Numbered from the stretch's first letter, positions 9,248-18,193 are shown. The stretch: DNA of 64,000 nucleotides from Butyricicoccus intestinisimiae (GCF_018918345.1 NZ_JAHLQI010000001.1:1-64000); one strand, 5' to 3'. Numbers and translations are program-made. The notes: generated by a model not told the origin, from the sequence alone.

Positions 9248-10382
9248 GGTAATGACAGTCTTTGGCACACGGCCGGAGGCCATTAAAATGGCTCCGCTGG
9301 TGCATGAGCTGGAGCGCACGGACGGTGTAGAATCCATCGTGTGCGTCACGGCGCAGCATCGTCAGATGCTGGATCAGGTCATGGACATTTTTCATCTGAA
9401 GGCAGACTATGATCTGGACATTATGCAGCCGCGCCAGACACTGGCAACCATTACGACAAAATCGCTGGTCGGACTGGATGAGGTGCTGGATGAGGCAAAG
9501 CCGGACATCGTTTTGGTTCACGGCGATACATCAACGACGTTTGCAGGCGCACTGGCTGCGTTCTATCATAAAATTCCGGTAGGACATGTGGAAGCAGGTC
9601 TGCGCACGTTTGACAAGTATTCTCCGTTTCCGGAGGAGATGAACCGCAAGCTGACCGGTCAGATTGCCGAGCTGCACTTTGCGCCGACCGAGCGCAACCG
9701 CAAGAATCTGGCAGCAGAGGGCATTACAAAGGGTGTCATTGTGTGCGGCAACACCGTTGTCGATGCGATTCACTCGACGGTCAATCCGGATTTTGTATTC
9801 CGTGATGATACCCTCAACCAGCTGGATTATGAGAACCGCCGCGTGATTCTCGTCACGGCACATCGCCGAGAAAACTACGGCGAAGCAATGGAACATATCA
9901 TGCGTGCTCTGCGCCGTCTGGCGGATGATTTTGAGGATATTGATATTGTATATCCGGTACATCTCAGTCCGTATGTGCGCGAAACTGCGGCAAAATATCT
10001 GTCCGGTCATGAACGCATTCATTTGATTGAGCCGCTTGCCGTTGATGAAATGCACAATTTGATGGGACGCAGCTACATGGTCATGACGGATTCCGGCGGA
10101 CTGCAGGAGGAAGCACCGAGCCTTGGAAAGCCGGTTCTGGTTCTGCGCCGTGAGACCGAGCGTCCGGAGGCCATCGAGGCGGGTACGGTTCGTCTGGCAG
10201 GCGTGGAGGAAGATACGATTTACTCCATGGCATGCACGCTGCTGCGTGATGAGAACGAATATCATCAGATGGCGCATGCGGTCAATCCGTATGGCGACGG
10301 CCATACCTCGCGCCGCATCGTGCACATGATCCGTCATTATTTCGGTCAGCTGCCGGATTTGCCGGATGAATTCCGTCCGTAA
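9234..10382 (+). CDS. wecB: UDP-N-acetylglucosamine 2-epimerase, non-hydrolysing
   Basis: A 382-residue GT-B-fold epimerase that converts UDP-GlcNAc to UDP-ManNAc. The N-terminus IKVMTVFGTRPEAIKMAPLV and the later segments VHGDTSTTFAGALAAFY, GHVEAGLRT and MTDSGGLQEEAPSLGKPVL are hallmark motifs. The start was chosen at 9234 (GGAGGA upstream); an earlier in-frame ATG at 9165 lies deep inside the previous gene. Coupling with the WecA/TagO-like transferase suggests a ManNAc-containing wall polymer or linkage unit, but no TagA-like ManNAc transferase is in the window. Confidence 0.95.
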   Translation: MKTIKVMTVFGTRPEAIKMAPLVHELERTDGVESIVCVTAQHRQMLDQVMDIFHLKADYDLDIMQPRQTLATITTKSLVGLDEVLDEAKPDIVLVHGDTSTTFAGALAAFYHKIPVGHVEAGLRTFDKYSPFPEEMNRKLTGQIAELHFAPTERNRKNLAAEGITKGVIVCGNTVVDAIHSTVNPDFVFRDDTLNQLDYENRRVILVTAHRRENYGEAMEHIMRALRRLADDFEDIDIVYPVHLSPYVRETAAKYLSGHERIHLIEPLAVDEMHNLMGRSYMVMTDSGGLQEEAPSLGKPVLVLRRETERPEAIEAGTVRLAGVEEDTIYSMACTLLRDENEYHQMAHAVNPYGDGHTSRRIVHMIRHYFGQLPDLPDEFRP

Positions 10383-10397
10383 CGAGGAGAAACAAGG

Positions 10398-11183
10398 ATG
10401 GAGGAAAAAACGCAGGCACAGAAAGAAAAATCTCCCAAGCGCAAGCATGTGGGGCTGATTGTTTTTGCCTGTGCTGTGCTTTTGGCGATCATTCTCGCTG
10501 TGTGTTTGACCGGAACGCCGCGCCATGCGATTACGCTGCCGACCGGCAGTGCGGATGTATCCGCGGGGAAGGAACAGGCAGGATATCAGCTCAAAGATAC
10601 CAACATTACGGTTGACAACGTACAGCAGGTTATTGCAAGCATGAAACGGCCGAGTTCGTACAGTGCATCCGTGACCAACACGCTGTACTGGAGCGGAAGC
10701 TGGCAAAAAATTAACGCCATGACCTATGTGCGCGACGGCATTTCCGTGACGGAATATAAAAACGCACAGGGAACAGCGGATCACTATATTGCCATTCGGG
10801 ACAATCTGTATTATGCGTGGAGAAACGGCAGTACGGCGCAGTACACAGCGTCTACAGGCTCAATTTCCGCGGACGATACCAGCATGATTCCGACATACGA
10901 GACGGTTGTGTCGGCGAGCAAGCAGTCCATTTCTGCGGCAGGTGAGCGCACGGTCAATGGAGAATCGTGTATTTATGTCACCGTGCAGGCGGACAATGGA
11001 TACAGCTTGACGTACTGGGTATCTACCGTCAGCGGTCTGCTGATTCAGGCGGACTACACAAAAGAAGGAGATCTTGTGCGCAGTGTTGTTCTGGACAATA
11101 TTCAGAGCAAGGAGCCGGATGACGCTTGGTTCCAGCTGCCGGACGGAACCAATCTTTTGGAGAAAGAAACAGCCAATGGCTGA
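10398..11183 (+). CDS. Membrane-anchored protein of unknown function
   Basis: A 261-residue protein with a positively charged cytoplasmic head (residues 1-18), one membrane helix (about 19-37, GLIVFACAVLLAIILAVCLTG) and a soluble outer domain. The outer part (ITVDNVQQVIASMKRPSSYS..., ...YWVSTVSGLLIQADY) has the rhythm of the LolA/LppX-like unclosed beta-barrel seen in lipid- or regulator-binding domains; this is a likeness, not an assignment. It begins 15 bases after wecB with a GAGGAG site and ends before a terminator, so it belongs to the wall-polymer operon. Confidence 0.65.
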   Translation: MEEKTQAQKEKSPKRKHVGLIVFACAVLLAIILAVCLTGTPRHAITLPTGSADVSAGKEQAGYQLKDTNITVDNVQQVIASMKRPSSYSASVTNTLYWSGSWQKINAMTYVRDGISVTEYKNAQGTADHYIAIRDNLYYAWRNGSTAQYTASTGSISADDTSMIPTYETVVSASKQSISAAGERTVNGESCIYVTVQADNGYSLTYWVSTVSGLLIQADYTKEGDLVRSVVLDNIQSKEPDDAWFQLPDGTNLLEKETANG

Positions 11184-11195
11184 TGCAATGGCAGA

Positions 11196-11231
11196 AAAAA
11201 GGACGGAGTGCAGAGATGCGCCGTCCTTTTT
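11196..11231 (+). terminator. Terminator after the wecB operon
   Basis: AAAAGGACGG (11197-11206) pairs with CCGTCCTTTT (11221-11230), followed by more T, 13 bases after the preceding stop. Confidence 0.8.
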
Positions 11232-11252
11232 GATGAGATGAAGAGGTTACAC

Positions 11253-11672
11253 ATGCAGTACATATGGAGTGAACAAGGGCAATTGCCTGTACAAGCACAG
11301 CGCATTCGGCGCGATGTGTTTATGCAGGAGCAGGGCTTTTGTGATGAATTTGATGCATTCGATAAAAAAAGCTGGCATGTTTTGCTGCAAACGAATGGCA
11401 AGACCATTGGCACAGCGCGGATGTTCTGGGAGCAGAATCATGTGATGCATATTGGCCGCGTGGCTGTTTGCAAAGATGCCAGAGGCGGCGGAAACGGTGC
11501 ACGCATTTTGCAGGCGTGCTGTGAAAAAGCAAAGGCAGTGGGTGCCAAGCGAGTGATTCTCGGTGCACAGTGCCGCGCAGTGGAATTTTATAAAAAGAGC
11601 GGATTTACGCCTTACGGCGAGATTTTTGACGATGAAGGCTGTCCGCACCAGATGATGGAGAAGAAATTATGA
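11253..11672 (+). CDS. GNAT family N-acetyltransferase
   Basis: A 139-residue protein with the GNAT core: the segment HIGRVAVCKDARGGGNGARILQ contains the acetyl-CoA pyrophosphate-binding loop (R/Q-x-x-G-x-G/A form), and the C-terminus AVEFYKKSGFTPYGEIFDDEGCPHQMM is typical of the ElaA/YjcF-like branch. The substrate is unknown. The ATG at 11253 has GAAGAGG upstream and fits the family length; an open frame from 11208 overlaps the terminator. Its stop overlaps the next start by four bases (ATGA), so the two are coupled. Confidence 0.82.
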   Translation: MQYIWSEQGQLPVQAQRIRRDVFMQEQGFCDEFDAFDKKSWHVLLQTNGKTIGTARMFWEQNHVMHIGRVAVCKDARGGGNGARILQACCEKAKAVGAKRVILGAQCRAVEFYKKSGFTPYGEIFDDEGCPHQMMEKKL

Positions 11673-12925
11673 GTTTTTTAGATATTTCCGAAGAAATTCG
11701 CCAGCTCGGCGCACAGGCTGAAAAGGCGGTTCGCCCGTATTTTGACGTAATTGACGAAATCAGCGAATACAATACCGAAAAGGTGCTGGCGGCATTTGCA
11801 AAGAACCGTGTGGCAGAGGCTATGTTCGCAGGAACAACCGGTTACGGCTATGATGATAAGGGCCGCGATACGCTGGATCAAATCTATGCCGATATTTTCG
11901 GCACGGAAGCAGCACTCGTGCGCATCGGCTTTGTCAATGGCACCCATGCGCTGTGCTGCGCCATGTATTCGGCAGTCAAGACCGGTGACGTTGTGCTGTC
12001 GGCGACCGGTCCGGCATACGACACGCTGATGAACACGATTACCGGCGATATGGCTGGCAGCATGAAGCAGTATGGCATTGGATACCGTCAGGTTGAAATG
12101 AAAAACGGTCTGCCGGATGTGCCGGCGATTGCCGAAGCGGCAAAGGCAGAGGATGTCAAGCTGGTATTCATTCAGCGAAGCAAGGGATATGGCGTGCGGG
12201 AATCGCTGTCCTGTGAGCAGATCGGTGAGGTTTGTCAGGCGGTTCGCGCGGTGAATAAAGACGCCGTGATTATGGTAGACAACTGCTATGGCGAATTTGT
12301 GGAAAAGCTGGAGCCGACACAGGTGAGCGCAGATATCATTGCCGGTTCACTGATTAAGAATCCGGGCGGCGGATTGGCACCGACCGGCGGCTATATTGCC
12401 GGCAGAAAAGATTTGGTAGAAAATGCTTCGTTCCGTCTGACGGCGCCGGGCATCGGCGCGGAGTGCGGCTGCACGATGGGACAGAACCGCCTGCTGTATC
12501 AGGGCCTGTTTATGGCGCCGCATACGACTGCACAGGCCGTCAAAACCGCCGTGTTCGGCGCACAGGTCATGCAGATGATGGGATTCGAAGTGCATCCGCT
12601 GCCGGAAGATCCACGCCATGACATCATTCAGACCATTGCGTTTGGCAAGCCGGAACCGCTGTGCCGCTTTTGCGAGGGTATTCAGGCGGGCGCACCGGTG
12701 GATTCCTTCGTGACGCCGGTTCCGTGGGATATGCCGGGATATCAGGATCAGGTTATCATGGCGGCGGGCGCCTTTGTGCAGGGCGCTTCGATTGAGCTTT
12801 CCGCAGATGCACCGATGCGTGAGCCGTATGTCTGCTATATGCAGGGCGGCTTGACTTATGCATCCGGCAAAATGGGTGTTTTGCTGGCAGCACAGCGCAT
12901 TCATGCGGCCGGCTATGGAAAGTAA
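11669..12925 (+). CDS. Methionine gamma-lyase family protein (aluminium-resistance-type, PLP enzyme)
   Basis: A 418-residue fold-type I PLP enzyme of the family once called aluminium resistance protein (YnbB-like). Motifs are FAGTTGYGYDDKGRDTLD, FVNGTHALCCAMYS (phosphate-binding), VDNCYGEF (ring-binding Asp) and GSLIKNPGGGLAPTGGYIAG, in which the lysine of SLIKN is the expected PLP lysine. It probably acts on a sulfur amino acid, but the true substrate of the family is not firmly known. It is translationally coupled to the GNAT gene in front. Confidence 0.88.
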   Translation: MSFLDISEEIRQLGAQAEKAVRPYFDVIDEISEYNTEKVLAAFAKNRVAEAMFAGTTGYGYDDKGRDTLDQIYADIFGTEAALVRIGFVNGTHALCCAMYSAVKTGDVVLSATGPAYDTLMNTITGDMAGSMKQYGIGYRQVEMKNGLPDVPAIAEAAKAEDVKLVFIQRSKGYGVRESLSCEQIGEVCQAVRAVNKDAVIMVDNCYGEFVEKLEPTQVSADIIAGSLIKNPGGGLAPTGGYIAGRKDLVENASFRLTAPGIGAECGCTMGQNRLLYQGLFMAPHTTAQAVKTAVFGAQVMQMMGFEVHPLPEDPRHDIIQTIAFGKPEPLCRFCEGIQAGAPVDSFVTPVPWDMPGYQDQVIMAAGAFVQGASIELSADAPMREPYVCYMQGGLTYASGKMGVLLAAQRIHAAGYGK

Positions 12926-12966
12926 TGCAAAAAACAAGCGAGTCTTGTCAAACCGACGGGAATTTC

Positions 12967-12995
12967 TTGTGAATTTACGCAAAATGTGGTACACT
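12967..12995 (+). promoter_or_regulatory. Promoter of the ruvCAB operon
   Basis: TTGTGA at 12967-12972 and TACACT at 12990-12995 with a 17-base spacer, 32 bases before the ruvC ATG. No LexA-type palindrome was evident beside it. Confidence 0.65.
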
Positions 12996-13027
12996 AAACA
13001 AGTATATAACCTACAGCGGAGGTGCAC

Positions 13028-13567
13028 ATGCTGATACTGGGAATTGACCCGGGCTATGCCACGGTGGGCTATGGATTGGTACAGCATGAACGCGGAAAAT
13101 TTACGCATATTCGGCACGGTGCGATTACAACGCAGCCGCATGTTCCGATGCATTTGCGGCTGAAAGAAATCCATGAGGATATGCTGACGCTGCTGGACAC
13201 ATTTCATCCGGATGCTGTTTCCGTGGAAGAATTGTTCTTTAATACGAACATTACGACCGGCATTCAGGTTGCCCATGCGCGCGGGGTTATCCTGCTGGCA
13301 TGCGCAGAACGCGGCATTACGCCGGCAGAATATACGCCGTCACAGGTCAAACAATCGGTTGTCGGCTACGGCAGGGCGGAAAAGCGGCAGGTTATGGAAA
13401 TGACCAAAACCATGCTGCATCTCCAGCGCATGCCGCGGCCGGACGATGCCGCAGATGCCTTGGCGCTGGCGATTTGTCATGCGCATACAGAGGGCTCGCA
13501 GCTTGTGCGGCAGCGCTTGCAGAAATTTGAAGTGGATGCCGGACAGGGCGGCACGAGAAAACGATAA
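13028..13567 (+). CDS. ruvC: Holliday junction resolvase RuvC
   Basis: A 179-residue endonuclease that cuts Holliday junctions symmetrically. The acidic residues of its RNase H-like active site are visible: Asp in LGIDPGYATVGYG, Glu in VSVEELFF, and the Asp pair in RPDDAADALALA. ATG 13028 follows GGAGG by five bases; a GTG at 13022 lies inside that site and is unlikely. It opens the ruvC-ruvA-ruvB operon, the usual branch migration and resolution set. Confidence 0.96.
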   Translation: MLILGIDPGYATVGYGLVQHERGKFTHIRHGAITTQPHVPMHLRLKEIHEDMLTLLDTFHPDAVSVEELFFNTNITTGIQVAHARGVILLACAERGITPAEYTPSQVKQSVVGYGRAEKRQVMEMTKTMLHLQRMPRPDDAADALALAICHAHTEGSQLVRQRLQKFEVDAGQGGTRKR

Positions 13568-13591
13568 GCGCATGCGGAAAGGACACACAAT

Positions 13592-14209
13592 TTGTTTTAT
13601 TATTTGGAAGGAACCGTTGCTCTGATTGAAAAAGAGCTGGCTGTCATTGACTGCGGCGGTGTCGGCTATGCCTGCCACACCTCGCAGAACACCTGCGCTT
13701 CGATTCGAATGGGCGAAAAGACACGGCTGTATACCTATCTGAGCATTCGGGAAAATGCTTGTGATTTGTACGGATTTGCACAGCAGGAAGAACTCAACTG
13801 CTTCAAGCTGCTGCTCGGCGTGTCCGGTGTCGGTCCAAAAGCGGCGCTTGCCATTTTGGGCATCGCGCCGCCGAGTCAGCTGGCTCTGTCTATTATTACT
13901 GAGGACGCCAAGTTCCTGACACAGGCACCGGGCATCGGCAAAAAGATTGCGCAGCGCATTTGTCTGGAGCTGAAAGACAAGCTGGCAAAGGAGCAGGGCA
14001 GCTTGCCGACAGGCGGCGGCTTGGTGATGACACCGAAAGCTGCGGCGGCCGGCGCGGTCGATGCAGTCAGCGAGGCGGTTTCCGCGCTGGTTGTGCTGGG
14101 CTATTCGCAGGCAGAAGCGCTGCAGGCGATGGAAGGCATCCAGACAGACGGCACTGTGACATCAGAACAACTCATTCGTACCTGCCTGAAAAAATTGGCG
14201 GCACAGTAA
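13592..14209 (+). CDS. ruvA: Holliday junction branch migration protein RuvA
   Basis: A 205-residue protein that forms the tetramer gripping the four-way junction. The N-terminal OB domain (MFYYLEGTVALIEKELAVID), two helix-hairpin-helix motifs (LLGVSGVGPKAALAILGI and APGIGKKIAQRICLELKDKL) and the C-terminal RuvB-binding domain (VSALVVLGYSQAEALQAM) are all present. It uses a TTG start preceded by GGAAAGGA. It lies 24 bases after ruvC and 15 before ruvB. Confidence 0.96.
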   Translation: MFYYLEGTVALIEKELAVIDCGGVGYACHTSQNTCASIRMGEKTRLYTYLSIRENACDLYGFAQQEELNCFKLLLGVSGVGPKAALAILGIAPPSQLALSIITEDAKFLTQAPGIGKKIAQRICLELKDKLAKEQGSLPTGGGLVMTPKAAAAGAVDAVSEAVSALVVLGYSQAEALQAMEGIQTDGTVTSEQLIRTCLKKLAAQ

Positions 14210-14224
14210 TCGAGGAAAGATTCT

Positions 14225-15292
14225 ATGAGCATTGAATTTGATGATGAATTTTCCGAACGCATTGTCTCGACCGATGCGACACCGGCGGATGACGGAGAAT
14301 TTTCTCTGCGTCCGAAGTCGATGGAGGAATACATCGGGCAGAGCAAAGCAAAGGAAAATCTTGCCGTCTTTATTGAGGCGGCAAAACGGCGGGGAGAACC
14401 GCTCGACCATGTCTTGCTGTATGGTCCGCCGGGTCTTGGCAAGACGACACTGGCGAACATCATTGCCAATGAGATGGGCGTCAATATCCGCGTGACCAGC
14501 GGTCCTGCCATTGAAAAGGCGGGCGATTTGGCGGCGCTGTTGACCAATCTCAGCGAAAATGATATTTTGTTTATTGATGAAATTCATCGTCTGGATCGCA
14601 GTGTAGAAGAAATTCTGTATCCGGCGATGGAAGATTTTGCATTGGATATTATTATCGGCAAGGGACCGTCGGCGCGTTCGATTCGTCTGGATTTGCCGCG
14701 GTTTACGCTGATCGGCGCGACGACACGCGCCGGACAGATGACCTCTCCGCTGCGTGACCGCTTTGGCGTGATGCTTCGACTGGAGCTGTACACGCCGGAG
14801 GAATTGCAGCAGATTGTCGCGCGGTCTGCAAAAATCCTGCAGGTTGACGCACAGCCGGAGGGCACGTATGAGATTGCGCGCCGCTCCCGCGGCACGCCGC
14901 GCATTGCCAATCGCATGCTGCGCCGCGTGCGGGACTTTGCCGAAGTACAGTTTGACGGCGTAATTACGCGGGAAGCCGCGGATACGGCGCTGCGTGCGCT
15001 GGAGGTCGATGAGCTGGGCTTGGATGCGATTGACCGCCGCATGCTGCGCAGCATTATGACGACATTTGGCGGCGGTCCGGTCGGCTTGGAGACGCTGGCG
15101 GCAACGATTGGCGAGGAAGCCGTGACGTTGGAAGATGTCTATGAACCGTATCTGATGCAGATTGGATTTTTAAACCGCACGCCGCGCGGACGCTGTGTCA
15201 CAGCGCTGGCGTATGACCATATGGCGATTCAGCCGAATATGCCGGCGGTACCGGAACAGATGCGGTTGGACGAAAACCCCAATAGCAAATAA
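14225..15292 (+). CDS. ruvB: Holliday junction branch migration ATPase RuvB
   Basis: A 355-residue AAA+ motor that drives branch migration with RuvA. Walker A is [11 protein letters not shown] (about 66-76), Walker B is [10 protein letters not shown] (about 116-125), the sensor-1 region is LIGATTRAG, and the arginine finger lies in SPLRDRFG. The C-terminal winged-helix domain ends in TPRGR. GAGGA lies upstream of the ATG. Full family length. Confidence 0.97.
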   Translation: MSIEFDDEFSERIVSTDATPADDGEFSLRPKSMEEYIGQSKAKENLAVFIEAAKRRGEPLDHVLLYGPPGLGKTTLANIIANEMGVNIRVTSGPAIEKAGDLAALLTNLSENDILFIDEIHRLDRSVEEILYPAMEDFALDIIIGKGPSARSIRLDLPRFTLIGATTRAGQMTSPLRDRFGVMLRLELYTPEELQQIVARSAKILQVDAQPEGTYEIARRSRGTPRIANRMLRRVRDFAEVQFDGVITREAADTALRALEVDELGLDAIDRRMLRSIMTTFGGGPVGLETLAATIGEEAVTLEDVYEPYLMQIGFLNRTPRGRCVTALAYDHMAIQPNMPAVPEQMRLDENPNSK

Positions 15293-15354
15293 TAGCCTGT
15301 GCCGCATAGATTGGGGCACACGATTTTATCTGATAGTAGAGGAGTATTGATTGT

Positions 15355-16698
15355 ATGGGCAAGTATTTTGGAACAGATGGCATCCGCGGTGTTGTCAATG
15401 TAGAACTGGACGCACATCTGGCATTTAAAGTAGGCCGCGCCGTTGCATATGCGCTGTCTCAGCAGACCAAGCACCGCACCAAGATTTTGATTGGCAAGGA
15501 TACTCGTATCTCGTCCGATATGCTGGAAGCTGCCTTGGTTGCCGGCATTTGTTCTTCCGGTGCGGATGTAGAGTCGCTGGGCGTTATTCCGACTCCGGCG
15601 GTGGCACATTTGACCATCAAGCACAAGGCGGATGCGGGCATTGTGATTTCTGCATCGCACAATCCGTATGAGCACAACGGCATTAAAATCTTTGCCGGCA
15701 GCGGCTATAAGCTCTCGGATGAGCTGGAAGCGCGCATCGAGGAGTATATTGACCACGTGGATGAGCTGCCGAAGGCAACCCACGATGCCATTGGCCGCGT
15801 GCTGCCGCTGAGCATTGATCCGGTAGAAGAATATACCGATTATCTGGCAGAGACCATAACGGGAGATTTGTCCGGTCTGCGCGTTGCGGTAGACTGCGCA
15901 AATGGTGCATCGTCTGCAACCGCTTCGGTTCTGTTCCGCAAGCTCAAGCTGGATGCTGCCATCCGGTACTATGAGCCGGACGGCACCAACATCAATGCAC
16001 ACTGCGGCTCGACACATCTGGAAGCGCTGCAGAAGATGGTCAAGGACGGCGGCTATGATGTCGGCGTGGCATTTGACGGCGATGCGGATCGCTGCCTGAT
16101 CGTCGATGACAAGGGCGAGGTGCTGGACGGTGACCGCATCATGGCTGTGTGCGCTGTCGAGCTCAAGCGCCAGAATAAGCTGCGCGGCAATGCATTTGTG
16201 GCAACGATTTTGTCCAACATGGGTCTGCACGCATATGCAAAGCAGCACGGTATCAGCATCGAGTGCTCCAATGTTGGTGACCGCTATGTGCTGGAAAAGA
16301 TGCTCGACAAGGGATATATTCTCGGCGGCGAGCAGTCGGGTCATGTCATCTTCTTGGAGTATGCGACGACCGGCGACGGTGAGCTGACGGCTATTCAGTT
16401 CCTCAAGATGCTGAAGGACAGCGGCAAGCGCGCCTCGGAAATTGCGGCAGAGGTTGTTCCGTGGCCGCAGATTATGATTAACGTTCAGGTGCCGACGGCA
16501 ATGAAGTACGCCATTTCGGATCGTCAGGAAGTACAGGACGCGATTGAGAAGGAAAAGCAGGGTCTCGGCGAAGGCCGCATTCTGGTTCGCCCGTCCGGTA
16601 CGGAGCCGCTGGTTCGTGTCATGGTAGAGGGCAAGGACAAGGATTCCGTATACAAGGCAGCAGAGGCTGTTGCCGGTGTCATCGAATCCATCTTATAA
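15355..16698 (+). CDS. glmM: Phosphoglucosamine mutase
   Basis: A 447-residue enzyme of the phosphohexomutase family that converts glucosamine-6-phosphate to glucosamine-1-phosphate on the way to UDP-GlcNAc, the substrate of the wall-polymer genes to the left. The start KYFGTDGIRGVVN, the phospho-serine loop ISASHNPYEHNGIK (about residues 99-112), the metal loop FDGDADRC (about 239-246) and the sugar motif GEQSGH are all present. GAGGAG precedes the ATG. A weak hairpin (TGTGCC/GGCACA, near 15298-15320) separates it from ruvB. Confidence 0.96.
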   Translation: MGKYFGTDGIRGVVNVELDAHLAFKVGRAVAYALSQQTKHRTKILIGKDTRISSDMLEAALVAGICSSGADVESLGVIPTPAVAHLTIKHKADAGIVISASHNPYEHNGIKIFAGSGYKLSDELEARIEEYIDHVDELPKATHDAIGRVLPLSIDPVEEYTDYLAETITGDLSGLRVAVDCANGASSATASVLFRKLKLDAAIRYYEPDGTNINAHCGSTHLEALQKMVKDGGYDVGVAFDGDADRCLIVDDKGEVLDGDRIMAVCAVELKRQNKLRGNAFVATILSNMGLHAYAKQHGISIECSNVGDRYVLEKMLDKGYILGGEQSGHVIFLEYATTGDGELTAIQFLKMLKDSGKRASEIAAEVVPWPQIMINVQVPTAMKYAISDRQEVQDAIEKEKQGLGEGRILVRPSGTEPLVRVMVEGKDKDSVYKAAEAVAGVIESIL

Positions 16699-16714
16699 TT
16701 TGTGAAACGACAAC

Positions 16715-16756
16715 GGTCTGGTCGGATGCCGTGCGGCGGAAGACCAGACCTGTTTT
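16715..16756 (+). terminator. Terminator after glmM
   Basis: GGTCTGGTC (16715-16723) pairs with GACCAGACC (16742-16750) around an internal GC-rich loop, then TGTTTT. Confidence 0.75.
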
Positions 16757-16833
16757 CTGCTTTGCACAGCGAAATATGCACAAAAGTAAAAAGTAAATTT
16801 TGATACTTGTTGACTGGAATATACAAAGATTCG

Positions 16834-16862
16834 TTGACATTTTTTTGATGATAGGGTATAAT
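16834..16862 (+). promoter_or_regulatory. Consensus promoter overlapping the sigma factor start
   Basis: Perfect TTGACA (16834-16839) and TATAAT (16857-16862) with an exact 17-base spacer. Transcription should begin near 16869-16871, only about three bases before the first ATG that could be in the mRNA. See the sigma factor entry. Confidence 0.8.
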
Positions 16863-16872
16863 GAGTAACAAT

Positions 16873-17490
16873 ATGATGTATGGCAAAGAATCTTCGGGAC
16901 AAAAAACGGTTTCGGATGAGAACCTGTGCCGGCTGGCGCAGCAAGGAGACCGCAATGCGGAAGAACAGGTGGTCGTTCGGTATTTTGGCTTGGTAAAAGC
17001 CTGTGCGCGGCCCTATTTTCTTGCGGGCGGCGACGGAGAAGATCTCATTCAAGAGGGCATGCTGGGACTGCTCAAAGCAGTCCGGACATATGAACCGACG
17101 CGCGGCGTTCCATTTGAAGCGTTCGCGCGCTTGTGTGTGACGCGCCGCGTGTACAGCGCCGTGAGCGCAGCGGCGGCAGACAAGCACGAACCGCTCAATC
17201 ATTCGGAAGACCTTGCCAAGACCCCTCTGTTTGACGAACATTCCAAAGCAGCGCATACCGCTGCGGATCCGGTGAATTTGGTCATTGACAGGGAAGAGCA
17301 CCGCGAACGGCAGGAAAAACTAAAGGATTCCCTGTCCGCGTTTGAAGCACGGGTTCTCGCATTGTATTTGGACGGCAACTCCTATGAAGAGATGGCGTCC
17401 GAGGTCGGAAAACCCGTGAAATCCGTGGACAATGCCATTCAGCGCATTCGCCGCAAGGCAGCAGCGTTGTTTCCGGACGAACATCGGTAA
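16873..17490 (+). CDS. RNA polymerase sigma factor, sigma-70 family (SigH-like)
   Basis: A 205-residue sigma factor with region 2 (EDLIQEGMLGLLKAVRTYEPTRGVPFEAFARLCVTRRV, about 56-93) and region 4 (LSAFEARVLALYLDGNSYEEMASEVGKPVKSVDNAIQRIRRKA, near 150-195). It is closest in pattern to SigH, the early stationary/sporulation factor of Firmicutes. The frame has an earlier ATG at 16861, but that codon overlaps the -10 box, so it would not be transcribed; ATG 16873 (or 16876) is the first usable start and would leave almost no leader and no ribosome binding site. The zinc-ribbon gene follows 44 bases downstream. Confidence 0.85.
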   Translation: MMYGKESSGQKTVSDENLCRLAQQGDRNAEEQVVVRYFGLVKACARPYFLAGGDGEDLIQEGMLGLLKAVRTYEPTRGVPFEAFARLCVTRRVYSAVSAAAADKHEPLNHSEDLAKTPLFDEHSKAAHTAADPVNLVIDREEHRERQEKLKDSLSAFEARVLALYLDGNSYEEMASEVGKPVKSVDNAIQRIRRKAAALFPDEHR

Positions 17491-17534
17491 TCCCGAATGA
17501 TTCTAAACACCGCCAAAGAGAGAAAGGAAAAATC

Positions 17535-17813
17535 ATGTATCAGGACAAGACGATCGTATGCAAAGACTGCGGACAGACATTTGTTTTCACCGCCGGAGAG
17601 CAGGAATTTTACGCAGAACGCGGTTTTCAGAATGAGCCGCAGCGCTGCAAGAGCTGCCGCGACAAGAGAAAGAATGGCAGCCGTCCGGCACGAGAGTATT
17701 TTACTGCGACCTGCGCTGCCTGCGGCGGAGAAGCGCGCGTGCCGTTCCAGCCGAAGGACGACAGACCGGTATATTGCAGCGAATGCTTCGCAAAGATGCA
17801 GGCAAAGGACTAA
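17535..17813 (+). CDS. Zinc-ribbon protein (CxxC repeat)
   Basis: A 92-residue protein with four CxxC pairs: CKDC, CKSC, CAAC and CSEC. The first two and the last two each form one zinc ribbon, and the second ribbon shows the CxxC-x17-CxxC spacing known from a small Firmicutes family. It has no membrane segment and probably binds nucleic acid or protein, but no function is established. GAGAAAGGAAAAATC supplies the ribosome binding site. It may be co-transcribed with the sigma factor and ends at a terminator. Confidence 0.85.
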   Translation: MYQDKTIVCKDCGQTFVFTAGEQEFYAERGFQNEPQRCKSCRDKRKNGSRPAREYFTATCAACGGEARVPFQPKDDRPVYCSECFAKMQAKD

Positions 17814-17829
17814 TTCAGTCAAATCTACA

Positions 17830-17860
17830 GAACACCCGCGGATAAAGTGGGTGTTCTTTT
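17830..17860 (+). terminator. Terminator after the zinc-ribbon gene
   Basis: GAACACCC (17830-17837) pairs with GGGTGTTC (17849-17856), followed by four T. Confidence 0.8.
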
Positions 17861-17891
17861 GTGCGATTGTATCAAATTGTTGGAATGTGTA

Positions 17892-17920
17892 TTGAAAAAA
17901 CACAACGGAGACAGTATAAT
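17892..17920 (+). promoter_or_regulatory. Promoter of the DUF1858 gene
   Basis: TTGAAA at 17892-17897 and TATAAT at 17915-17920 with a 17-base spacer; a 5' leader of about 33 bases with a strong AGGAGG site follows. Confidence 0.75.
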
Positions 17921-17959
17921 ACAAACAGAATTTATTTAGAAATACAGGAGGTCATTCCT

Positions 17960-18166
17960 ATGGCTATGGTTACCAAGAGCACCACAATCGGTGAGGTTCT
18001 GGCTCGTGATATCAATACCGCTCAGTTTTTCATCAACATCGGCATGCATTGCCTGGGCTGCCCGCATTCGCAGGGTGAGAGCATCGAAGAAGCATGCATG
18101 GTGCATGGCACAGATGCAGATCAGCTGGTAGAAGAAATCAACAACTACTTCCAGAGCATCGGCTAA
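17960..18166 (+). CDS. DUF1858 domain protein (redox-disulfide domain)
   Basis: A 68-residue single-domain protein: TIGEVLARDINTAQFFINIGMHCLGCPHSQGESIEEAC. The family is annotated as a redox-disulfide domain associated with hybrid cluster proteins, and the CLGC pair plus the third cysteine fit that. It probably works in the cytoplasm in thiol or Fe-S chemistry, but the partner is not encoded nearby. The start has AGGAGG at 17946-17951. It has its own promoter and terminator, so it is expressed alone. Confidence 0.87.
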   Translation: MAMVTKSTTIGEVLARDINTAQFFINIGMHCLGCPHSQGESIEEACMVHGTDADQLVEEINNYFQSIG

Positions 18167-18193
18167 TTTTTGCCGAAGAACGAAACAACAAGG

